Assembly (NCBI RefSeq): GCF_030272615.1
Contig: NC_081409.1
Span: 652,706,468-652,770,467 of the forward strand
Length of the DNA stretch: 64,000 nucleotides
DNA from: Cryptomeria japonica
Lineage: Eukaryota > Streptophyta > Pinopsida > Cupressales > Cupressaceae
Direction of reading: 5' to 3'
Made by a program: the position numbers and the translations under genes. The number at the start of each line of letters is the position of its first letter. The first letter of the stretch is position 1. The notes below the pieces were generated by a model that did not search any database, was not told the origin of the DNA, and worked only from the letters and a program-made list of their open reading frames with translations. Shown piece by piece: positions 36,461 to 48,100 of this stretch.

Positions 36461-38100
36461 TGCTTTTTCGTTTTTTCCTATTTTTAGGAAGTTTCGTTTT
36501 TGGCACTTTAAGCACGATCTCTGAAATGGCTATTTTAAAAAAGTTTTTCTTATTTTTTAGGGATTCTTGCTTTTTCTATTTTCGAAAAGGGGATCTAGGG
36601 TTTTGAACTTTTGACTCAGTGTTATGGTGAAAATGATCGAGAATTTTATCCAAAATTCAAAAGTTGTCCAAAAAGCCAAGTTCCTAAATTTGAGGAGTTC
36701 GAAGGGATTCAAAGGCACAATTGTGAGTGATTTCAAAATTTCAAGGTCATTGGAGTAAAATTGGATAAGGTATGAAGGATTTCAAATCTGGTTCTCATGA
36801 GGAAAGTCTTTCACAAAGTCCACCTAGGGATGCATGTGCTAGGGGAATGAAGTCTTCCAAGTCTGCCTAGAATGAAGAGTTGCTTGGCAAAGGAGAGGAA
36901 AGAAATGAGTCAAGTCCGCCTTGCTTGGGAAGAGGTTCTTTCAAGTCCGCCCTTGCATGAAGAAAGAGTATGTCCAAGTCCACCTTGGGAAAGAGAAAGT
37001 TTAGATGGCAGGCACTTCATTTGGGGAAAGGTGGAGATAAAGTCCGCTTGGCATGTGGAATGTTTCCTATCAAGTCTGCCCTTATGTGGAATGCAATCCA
37101 TGAAGAGTTGTTTGGCAAAGGAGAGGAAAGAAATGAGTCAAGTCCACCTTGCTTGGGAAGAGGTTCTTTCAAGTCTGCCCTTGCATGAAGAAAGAGTATG
37201 TCCAAGTCCACCTTGGGAAAGAGAAAGTTTAGATGGCAGGCACTTCATTTGGGGAAAGGTGGAGATAAGGTCTGCCTAGAGGTTAAGGAGCTAACAAGTA
37301 AGAGGTGAACAACTTTTGCCAAGTCTGCCCTCATTGGGAAGATACATGATGAAGTCTGCCCAGCAAAGATAGAATGTTTTAGGAAAGAATCTTGCAAAGT
37401 CCACCCTCATGAAAGAGAAAATCACTTGTAACATGGAATGAATCTCTCCAAGTCTGCCCAAGGAAACATGCTAATTTCGCTGTGAAAAAGGAAAGAAGTT
37501 TGATAAGGATTGCTTTTCATGAAGTCTTCTCTAGCAAAGGAAAGAAATCTTAAAACTCCGATTAGCATGAGGAAAGGAAATTATGAAGTCTGCTGGCAGT
37601 AAGTAAAGCATTTCTCAAAGTCCGCCCAGCAAAGGAAGAAAGCCTTCAAATTCCGATCTGCACAAGGAAAAGTTTTAGCAAAGTCCGACTTGTATTGAGG
37701 AAGGGAAACTACCAAGTCCGCCTGGCCTTGAAGAGGCTAAGTCATCAGCAAGGAAAGAAAGTTATGAAGTCTGATTAAAAGGAAGAAACATTTTGTGGGA
37801 GTCCGCCTTCCAACTAAGAAAGAAAATGCTGAAGTCCGCCATCACTTGGAAAAGATTTTGGAAAGTTCGCCTTGAGTGAGGAAAATAATTTCCAAAGTCC
37901 TACACATGCTGAGGAAAAGATTTGTTGAACTCCGCCAGCAATGAGGAAAGAATCTCCTTAAGTCCGCCCAGCTATCAAGGATAGAAAGTGTTGAAGTTCG
38001 AACAAAGAATTCATTTTTAGAAAGTTTTGAGATTTGGAAAGACAAAAGAATTCATTTTAGAAAGTTTCAAAATTTGGAAGAGAAAGAAGAGATGAGTTCG
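36461..38100 (+). repeat. Gypsy-LTR-like tract with iterated AAGTCCGCC motifs
   Basis: Continuation of the LTR-like sequence interrupted by hAT. From 36860 to 38000 the word AAGTCCGCC or AAGTCTGCC/AAGTCCACC recurs more than twenty times, at spacings near 35-50 bp, alternating with GGAAAG words. A 228-bp segment (36874-37101) is duplicated at 37102-37275. The 135-codon plus-strand frame at 36872-37279 is a by-product of that duplication. Confidence 0.65.
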
Positions 38101-40405
38101 ATTCATGGACTCAAGGTCAAAATGGAAACTTTCTCCAAGGACTGAAATTAAACTCAAAACAAAATCAGAACTTTCCTAAGGGCTAAACTCAACTGAAAAT
38201 AAAAAATAGAAACTTTCTCAATGAACTGAAATTGACAAGGAAAACAAGATCATTTATCGAATGTCTAAGTTCGATGTATGGAATGAAAATAGAAACAAGA
38301 TAAGTTGGATTTGGGAAAGATGAATTGTGTTTCTAAATGCAGAAATTGAACTCTTCATGAGTCATTCATTCATTTCAACAGTTCGAGTTTGGAGAGCAAG
38401 ACACTTGAAGAAAAGATTATTTCAGGCTTTCTAAGGCATCTTCAGAGCTTCAAGAACAGATCAGAGATTTTTCTAAGGCATTTACAAGAGGGAGAAGTGA
38501 AGATTTTCACACCAAGCATTCTTTCTACTCATTTCTTGCCTAAATTCTGAAGGTGACAGGGGTCAAGGCAGATTTATTGAGTTTTCAATCTGGTTTTCAA
38601 GTTTTGGATGGAGTTTTGAAGGAAAATGAGTTTGATTTTCACGACTTGGTCAAATTTTCTCATCATTTTTCATTTATTTCACAGATTTTGGGACTAAGTT
38701 ATTAATCAAAGACAAATCTCAGTCCCAAATTCTCAAATCAGATTGAGCTTTTCAAGCTTTCTTAAAGCTTTAATAAATTCCTAAGTGCTTGCAGCCTGTT
38801 GAAACTTAAATGTTGAGGAATTGGAGTTAAAGGACCAAAATCAGAACTCATTATGCCATCAAACCTTCAAAATTTGCACTCAAAGTAAGAATCTTAACTT
38901 AATTTTCTTTTCGTTTTGCAGGTCATAAATGGCAGTTGAAGCTAGGATCATCGCAGAAAACACAAATGGAGTTTCAAGCCAGATTCAGAATTGAAGACAA
39001 ATCCACAAGCAAGGTTCGTTCGAGCATAGAGGTGGCCAAAATTTGGCTAAATGTTGAAAGGTCCGCATGAAGGTGTTACAAAATGAATTGCCAAAATTTG
39101 GCTAAGTACGAGAAACATTTCACAGAAAAATTCCAATTTCCTCTATTGTGGCAAAAGCACAGAAAATCCTTCTCCAAATTCAAGGCACTTGAAAGAATTT
39201 CAAGGCATCAAGAAAGAAAAGTCCTCAAACTTGGTGAAAATATAGAAAAAATTTCGGACTTCTTGAGGGATTTCATCTACAATCCCCAATCTATTGAAGA
39301 AAGCAGGGCAACTTCTTCAAGGATTTCATCTCGTGAAGAATTAAAGACAAGTTCACAATCAAAATCAGATGGTGACAAGAAGAGTAATCCAAGCGAATTT
39401 TTATACTCGGACAATTTCTTGACACAACTTGGAGAATTCAGAGAGGAAATTCAAAGGAATAACATCATTTCCAGTTCAACCAAGAGGGCATCCAACACGC
39501 TGAGGTGGCACCTCGTCATCTTCCAACCAATTAGATTGTTCCAAGTTAGCATGTCCAAGTTCAATGAACTTGACTTATCCACGGAAGCTTCTAGAAGGCA
39601 CACTTCATAATGCAACAACCTTCTATTTTTATTATTGGTTTATATTTAGTAGAAAGACAAGTGTCCCCAAATGTAATTTTCTCATTGGTCGAGGGGTAGT
39701 TAGTTGTAACAAACCCTAATTAGGGTTTTATTTTGTAATCTCGGCCATTGATTCGAAATCAATCTTGGCCATTGAATTGTAATTGAGGAGCCTATAAATT
39801 GAGCTCGTCCCTCATTTGTAAATCATGGGAGCATGTTGCAAAACATGTTAAGATAAGCAAATTGTTGTTTATGACTGCCAAAGTAATAAGTAATGCATTG
39901 TTCGAATTGATGGTGATTACTTCTCTTATTTTGGAGTTTGCATGGTTCTTATCACTCATCATAGTTTAGATTTTATTTCATGTATGTTAGATGAATGCAA
40001 GATTTGATAAGTATTGATTTATGGTGAGTTTTCTGCTCATACTTTTGATGAACAAACGATTTTTGTTCATTGTGTAAAGTTAGTCTGCGCCTACTTTGTG
40101 GATGCTTAACTTCTGTTTGGATGAATATTGTTCGATTTGATGGTAATTATTCATGACGTGAAAATCATAAGCACACCATCTTGAAGATTGCACCAACTTT
40201 GTGTGGTTGTCCTAGTGTGGCGAAGCAAAGTGTTGTTATTGATTTCACCTAGTCAACACCGTCTCTTGAATTCTTAGGAGTAGATTAGAACTTCTAAACC
40301 TTCATCTCTTTTTCAGTTTTCTTGAAGTCCATGATCCAAGACCCAATTGATAGAGCTTCATTGACTAGACCTTCATTGTGAATTGAACAAGCCAAGCGTA
40401 AGTCC
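38101..40405 (+). mobile_element. Distal part of the gypsy-LTR-like tract with promoter-like sequence
   Basis: No pol motif. A 175-codon open frame (39083-39610, MNCQNLAKYEKHFTEKFQF...) is Lys/Ser-rich and matches nothing I know; it may be chance. A TATA box (GCCTATAAATTGAGCTC, about 39790) precedes a T-rich leader, the layout expected of an LTR U3/R junction, with GGCCATTGA repeats just upstream. The end near 40400 is uncertain because a copia fragment abuts there. Confidence 0.35.
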
Positions 40406-40905
40406 CCCTTGTATTTCAGCATACATAACCAAGGAAGCTATCCAACATAAAGTCACTTGTTCCCACATATAGACCTTGGATTCGCCTTGTGGCTTTTTTT
40501 GCAATCTTGGCACAAGTAGTGATTTTGTTCAGGAGAGGATAGAGTATCCTTGGATATTTTATTCTAATGTTCAGTGAATGATAAAACATACACCAACAGG
40601 TCCACACAAGCTCTGATACCAAAATAGAAAATCAGTACACCAGAAGTAATAGAGATAGAACAGCAGAACAATCTGTTGATTTCTTATTCATCAAGTATAA
40701 ACAACAATACATATTTATAACGCAATGTGATTCAACAGCCTACCCAACAACCCTCCGACAAATCTGGACATAGTTTGACAGCAAACTAGTAGAACTTGAC
40801 AGTGAACTGGAACTGATGGACAGCGCTACAGTTCTTTATTGATCCTATCAAACTCTATTGACACATGAGCAATACCTGTAAAATTCAGTTTGACTTTTTC
40901 TAACA
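40406..40905 (-). mobile_element. Truncated copia-type element: 5' LTR plus primer-binding site
   Basis: On the minus strand an LTR starts TGTTAGAAAAAGTC at 40905 and runs about 280 bp to 40625, with TATA-like ATATGTATTG/TTATAAATATG. It is followed by TTTTGGTATCAGAGCTTG (plus-strand 40607-40624), the initiator-Met tRNA primer site typical of Ty1/copia. Only about 200 bp of interior remains before the sequence stops matching a copia layout. No 3' LTR was found. Confidence 0.65.
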
Positions 40906-42666
40906 GAGCTCTGCCATCATTATGGTAGGAATGCAATGCTCAAAAATGTGCCTGAAGATAAACATCTCTGTAAATCAATTTCCTGCATTTCCATGTCCTT
41001 CATTATCTGCTGCAACATCTTCTTCATCTGAAGAATTTACATCGATTGGATTCTCATCCCTAAAGCAGGGGGTAAAATGCTTTGTTGATGATCAGGTAGA
41101 ATCAAATTTATGTAAGTGGCTGTGATTGTTTCAATCTCTTGCATGACCCTTTTCCAGCCCTGAATCCAGAAAATGTGAGCATTTGTGCCTTTCATCCATG
41201 TTAATTTTCAGATTGTTGTGGTGGTGTTATAAAAGTTCACCCTGTATCTGAGAGAATTGCTGTGCTGGAGTCCAGTTACGTTGGAGTCTAGATGATTTGT
41301 AATATAAATTAGAATTCCTTCCTGTGGTCTGATGGCTCATTTAATGTTGGTAGAAGGAAGCTGATCAAGAATTGTTAGTTGGCGATGGTCAAGGGGTCTA
41401 TGGATCAAGTCATATAGCATGCTCAATAAATTCTTGCATGATATTTACAAAGGAAGTTTTACTTCGACAATTGTATTACAAATCAGTATAGGCCAGCATT
41501 TCCTACTGGGATTTTCAGAGACAACAACGCATTCAGATACTTCTGCTTGATGAATTTGAGGAATATTTAATCCTATTTCTCTCACATGGTGAAGATGTAG
41601 ATACTTGAAATAGATTTGGCATGATTAAAATACAATTGTGGGGAAGTCGCATAAAAAAATGATTTTATATTTGTAAAATATCATTATTGTAAGGCCCCCA
41701 TTGTTTAGCTTGAGAGGTGGAGCAGGTAGCAATAGAACATTATGCTTCCCCTAGTTCTGTATTCAAGTCCTGGTTTACATACGGGGCGTGGCTTGGCACT
41801 GTTACACAATGTACAGGTTAAAATGGACTCACTCTGTTCCTGATTGCCATAATTGGCTGATAAGGTCCCAGGGCTCCAATTTCTGGGTATTATATATATG
41901 TTTGTAATATTCATTGTAGTGGGCCCCACATCTAACATTAATAATCAATTTTATAGTTGTTGGCTGTTGCCACCTTTGGACCAGTGATCATTTTATTACA
42001 ATAATTGTAAACAGGCATTAAAATAAATTTTTAATATATGGACACACTGATTAAGATGGTGAATGAACTTTGGTTTATAATGTATGATCTTTTCTTTGAA
42101 CATTGTTTTTTACTCTTGTACATATAGAGATACATACCAAGAGTATATTTCCACATCAATTTGCTGGATGAAATGATCTTCTGTAATCTTTTTGCATATA
42201 TAGTCAGACATACTTTTAATTCATATTTTGCTTTTTATAGTGGACTGCAGAACAAAAAAATTCAACACATTGCCTGAACTGACCTAATGGTTCAGTCAGG
42301 TACCCTTTTTCTTATTCCTTTTTTAGATGACTGCAAATTATCTGGTCGGTATGTTATCTTAAGTGATTGATTTTCATGAAACCTTTAGGTTCTTGTCTTT
42401 CATAAAAGTATGGGTTTATGCTAAAGCTGTCATTTATTTTTCCTTTGAAATGAGCTTCTTTTTAAGTGGATGCTGACTATCTATGTGTGCTAGTTTAAGA
42501 AATCCACTTAATCAAGTTTCACTTAACTTCAACTCTTTTGTACCAGTCAATGTGCATGGTGTGTTGTCAAATACTTAAGTTGTACTTACTCTGCAGAATA
42601 CATAATACGCAAGGACTTGAGGTTATTAAGGTTGACGGAGTCCAGCATTTTAGTCATTTGAACATC
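40906..42666. other. TFIIEalpha: Upstream region of the TFIIE-alpha gene
   Basis: Probable promoter and 5' untranslated region, but no core element can be fixed by eye. A pyrimidine stretch ending CTCTGCAG at about 42595 could be the acceptor of a 5'-UTR intron. A tRNA-like SINE candidate lies at about 41705-41800. Confidence 0.35.
41705..41940 (+). mobile_element. Candidate tRNA-derived SINE
   Basis: A-box-like TTAGCTTGAGAGGTGGAGC is followed about 35 bp later by B-box-like GTATTCAAGTCCTGG. No A-tail or clear target duplication was found, so the limits are approximate. Confidence 0.45.
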
Positions 42667-45069
42667 ATGAGTGCAGAACCCTTCAAGCGGTATGTTTAAT
42701 GCTTTCTCATATAACCTTCTCATTCAGGCTCTATGAGGAATTTTAGTAATCATGCTTAATTATCCAGCAAAACTTTTAAGAAAATGTTTGCTTGCTTAGT
42801 TTATAGGTTTTTGAGGCTGATCAGCCCCGGTTGTAGATCTTGATATCTTTTTCCTTATTCATTAAATGTTCTTATTTAGCAGGTTGGTGAAACTTGTGGC
42901 AAGGGCTTTTTATGATGATATCCCTACAAGAACGGAGAATCAACCAAAATCTGGAAGAAGTGATAACAGGGGAATGGCAGTTGTGGTCCTTGATGCTTTA
43001 ACTAGGTCAAATATTCTTTGACTAGCAATGTTACTAAAATCCCTGATTAATCATGTACTGTTCTATTGATTCATGATATAGTGATCCATTTTTTGTAAAA
43101 TAAGCTTTCAAGATTGCATTTTTTCAAAACATCGTCTAATTGTTTGCTTTTATAAAATTGTTTTCGTGATTTGTCTTTTTGGGATCCTTAGGGTCATTTT
43201 CTGTTTACAATATTGGTGACATCGACTGATTATTTTATCTTTTCTGATTCTTCAAGGAACACGTAAATTCACAATTAGAAACCATTTTGTTTTATTTGTT
43301 CTATGGGGATTTACAGTGGATCCCTCAATCTTTGGATGCAAATGAGTCCCTGTCCTCAGGGATGTTATTACTTGCCCACTTTATTTGGGTTGTGATAATG
43401 TGGGGAGCAAGCTCCGTGGTTCCCAGGGTGAGATTTAAACCTGGATCTTTTGTCATGCTAACACTTCCCCTTTACCATTGAGTCATGTCCTCCAGATTAT
43501 TAGAAACAATTTTTTTCTATGCAATATGGTCCTATTTGAAAAATTTAAATAATAAATATGAAATTTGGAAGCCCGGAAAAAATGTTGGCAGTTGTACAGT
43601 TCAATCATATGTTGTAAAAGACAACTCTTCATGCCACTATGAATTTGATGTACTGGCAAAGGATGATTTATACTAGTGAATTGTATCCTCTAGTATCCAG
43701 ATAGATTCATGCTGCCTTGAATTTGATGTGTTGGCAAAGGATGAACCATGCTTCAGAATTGTATTCTCTAGTATGTATATGGATTCATGCTGTGAAGGCT
43801 GCTTGACATGTAATCTTCCTTTGGCGAATTGTGTTGGTTTTTTGCATTTATCTTGGTTCATTTGTGGATAAATACTCTTTATCTTAATTGTCTGAATATT
43901 GAAATTGATATCTTAATTTCTGTGGGAAAGCCTTATTCAGTCTATAGATGTATTCTTCTCCTTTTGGAAGAATGGTTGTACTGTATTAAACTAAAATCCA
44001 TTGCAGCACCAAATTCTGTTTAGTAGGAAAGCTATTCTTTGTTACTAGTTTGAATGGATTCATGGCAAATTGTTTCCAAGTTTTCTTTTAGTGAAGACTC
44101 AGATTTTATTTTAAGTTATAATGTGTTGTACTGGGGATTGGATTCACATTTTTGAGCTTGTTTATAAAGAATCCAAAAATTCAGTGGGGGTCTATGTACC
44201 AGGGACTCTGCTAACATTGAGAAGGAAATTATGAATATGCTATTGATTTTGAAACAAAGTAACTTGAGTGGTTTACATATTGTCAAGGTTTCCTGGGGGA
44301 TGTTGATTGACAACACATGAAATGAAAATTTCTTATTTTTTGATAAGCATGAAATTTAAATGATATTGAGGGACAGAGCTTGTAACTATCATAAGAAATA
44401 CGGTCTATCTCTAGAACTGAATCCATGAAAAGGCAATTAGAAACATTAGACTAATCCTAAGCCAGAAAATAGGCATGGCTCTAATAAACCTAGGTTGTCT
44501 GATTTTAGTTCAGCTTCAAATTTGACAAATATAAAATTCAGAAAAGCTCCTAGATTTATGAAAGTCTTAAAATTTGGCCTCAATATTTTTACTGTTTTGA
44601 AGCAGACTCTTTTGCCAAATTGGTAATTGAGCAATGTTTATCTAATTAACTACAGAAGGAAGATGGATATTACAAATTTACTTAGTCATATTTTTCAGTA
44701 TTAATGCTGTTAATTGCCTTTTCAAATTGATGCTAGGTTTCTAATGGCAATGATAAATTCGTCTGTTCCTTTACATGTTCTTATTGTAATATCCATAGTT
44801 GAATTTATGTAGCTATGTATGGATTGATGTTGAAGCACTTAAAGGTGAGGCACCCTTTTTGGTTGATGCATTTGTGAAGAATAGCTTTAATAGTTTGCAT
44901 GCATGTGTGTACCAACACACATATACATATACATATACACACACACACACACACATATGCATAACTATATATCTGTGTGTGGGTGTGTATATTCATTCAC
45001 ACATACATATACATATATATATACATATGTATGTGTATGTGCATATGTATATGTATATGAATATGTATA

Positions 45070-45123
<54 letters not shown>

Positions 45124-48100
45124 AATAGATATATCTTCCATCCATCCATTGACGCACAGCCTGACTTGGCTTGATAGTGAAGGCATGTATACTCTGGAAA
45201 GATTACATGTTTGAATTTGTAGGGAGGAAGTGTTGTATAAACACAAGCAATCCCCAAGTAGAATGGATGCATAAGGGGGTCTCATGCAAAAATTGGTGTC
45301 TGGTTTGGTGGTGACCTTTACCTTTTACTGTTAAATCTGTATGTTTGCATTGATTTTCAGTTGGAAAAAGTTAGATTGCAGTTTATGTTATTTTTTCCAA
45401 TTGTTCAGTACGTTTTGAAATGTAGAATTTAACCATCTTAATGTATTAAAAAGATGCTTATACTGATGCTTGGGTTTTGTATCCTCATTGTATGGTAGGC
45501 GGCAATGGGTTAAGGAGGATGATTTGGCTAAGGATCTAAAGCTACATTCAAAACAACTTAGACGTACTTTACGATTTTTTGAAGAAGAGAGGCTAATTAC
45601 CAGGGATCATCGTCGTGAGGTCCTGTCTTACTTAAGAGTGTTTTATACTTTCAGTTTGTAGACTTTTATATGATATTTTAATAAAAATACTACATGAACA
45701 TGCTCTATTTCATTTTTTTTTTGTCATATTTTCTGCTTGATTTCTTAGTTTTTTTCTTTTAATTGGTGTTCTATGGGGCATGGGGACAGATTCTTCTTGC
45801 CCCTTATTTCCTGAAAAAAAATGGTACACCCTTAGCATGTTTCTCAAGGTGGGGGAAATTTCCTGGGACATTTCCAGTCAGGGGACCTGGGGCACTGGCC
45901 TGCAGTCTTCAGCGTCCTTGTGACATCCTTGTTTTGAACAGAAATTGTTTCTTTCTTGCTTCAATTAGTACATTTTGTTCTGCAGTTTTTGAATGTAATT
46001 GCAGGCTTTGATTAATACCCCATAACTGTTAATTTGCCTTGCAAACTAATAAATGAGCTTAATACTGTCAGATGTATTTCTTGTAAATTCTGTAAGATAT
46101 GGGCTGCAAAAATAAAATTGTTGCTTTCTACTTACTTTGGGGAGAGTAATTGGTTCACATGATTCAAGTTCTGCACATGGATATCTCAATTGGTTCCTCT
46201 GCAATTTCTCTGCAACCATCGGGGGTTTTACTTTTTTATTGCCAGATTTAATTGAACCAATCAGTCCTTTGATAGTAACAGAGAATTGTGTTTTCTGGTT
46301 ATGCAAGTCCTCCATATATACAGAGGGATCTGTAGGGGCCCTCACCCTTATAATATAAAAAAATGCTAACACAAGACCACACCAGAGAGTCTACCATAAA
46401 TACATAAAGCCATGAGAGGCCAAAACAACTTAACAGAAGTATACAAAAATTCTACATGCATATTCAACTAGCATAGCAAAGACTACAACCGACAAAATCA
46501 AGAAACAAAACAGAGATACTAGTTGTTTTACACCCTCTAGCCACCCACCTCACCAACACCATTCTCTGATGCTTCCGGAACACCTGACATCACATTTCAT
46601 TGCTTCACATCCACCACCACTTGTGTCATAGGAGGATTAACACTACCATCAATGTTAGCCAATGAGTCAAAGCAAACCTTGTGGATGACTACCCACCTCT
46701 TCCTACATGAACCAACAGATATCCAGCAAGAGAGAGGGGCATGAATGCAATTGCTATTCACAATGTACCATCTTTATGAGACACCAACACTGTTTTCATA
46801 ACTATGTGGAGATCAAAACAAAAAGAGGAAAGAACCTGGAGATTGTGGTTGACACGTGCATTTCAGACAGCAGAGCCCAATCATCTCTCTCCAAAGAAGG
46901 GGCGTGAGGATCTATAATGGATCCAAAACTAGTCAAACCTTCAACCAATAATGGAACCTTCTCATCACTATCTACAAGAAATTCTCCACTAGACCCAACT
47001 CTAGCTATCTAAGCAGAGCCTAAATCCTTAGAATGCAAATAGCACACTAGAAATTGAATCTCGTAAATCTTCAGAATCCACTGCTTTCTCTAACCTTGAT
47101 TTGAACTCCACCAAAAGTCTTGCCTTGGAATGAAACTTATTGGTAGCTATACCATCATGTCCAAGGACTAGCTTCAATGTTTTAAGATTGTGGTATTAGG
47201 GCAATGAAAGATAGTATACAAGAAAGGATCGCAAGAAGGCTTTAAATGACACCTAAGAGCCATGTGAAAGAAACACAACCACAATCATTGTTGCCTAGCT
47301 AGAGCTAGAACCAAGAGACAAATAAACAAATGCCACGAGGAACAAAACACCATAGAACAACCAAGTGCTACTACAAGAGAAATAGGTAGTAGAGTGCATG
47401 TCAACATGTGCAAAAGGACAAAGCAATTACCTTCACCATCAATAAAGAGGGGTAAAAATAAGACCAAACTTATTGTTGGTACTTGCATTCGAATTGTAGA
47501 GCCCAAAGATCCTCCTCCAAAGAAGTGATCTGAGAACCCTTAATAGACCTAAAACTAGTCAAACCTTCAACCAACAACAAAACCTATTCATCACTATCCA
47601 CTAGGAATTATCCACTAGACCCGACTTTATCTATTTGAGCAACACCTAAACTCTTAGAATGGATAAACATGCTAGTAATCAAATCTCTTAAATCTAGTTA
47701 CAAAAGAAAGAATGAAAGAGAGAAAATAAGAACTACATTAATGTCCACAAGACAACGATGTAGGTCAATTGTAAGAGAAAGAACATCTAGTTACAATAGA
47801 AAAATACCATGGAAAAAAGGAAAGAAGGTGCTGAAAAGGTGATTAAAGATCTGAAACAAAAAAAACATTAACCAGATGGTAAACTCAAAAGTAGATAAAT
47901 TCTAACATTGTGATTTGTTTACAAATAACCATGCAATGACGATACCCCTCGAAGAAATTAAGGGGATGTTAATGATCAAAGCTAAATATTGGTGATGGAA
48001 ATTAACACTCACTTGTTTTTAACTTTTTAGTAAAGTTAGGAGTAGATGAGGATCCGACAACATTATCATCCACCTTTGTGACATGACCATATCATTTGAT

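Noticed and set aside
36872-37279. 135-codon plus-strand ORF with duplicated halves
   Set aside because: Product of the 228-bp tandem duplication in an LTR-like tract; no domain.
39083-39610. 175-codon ORF as a host gene
   Set aside because: Lys/Ser-rich, no domain, no splice context, inside LTR-like DNA just upstream of an LTR-type promoter; too weak to call a gene.
44805-45285. Overlapping ORFs on both strands
   Set aside because: They translate CA/TG and ATAC microsatellites (THTHTH, CVCVCV) and lie inside a TFIIE-alpha intron.
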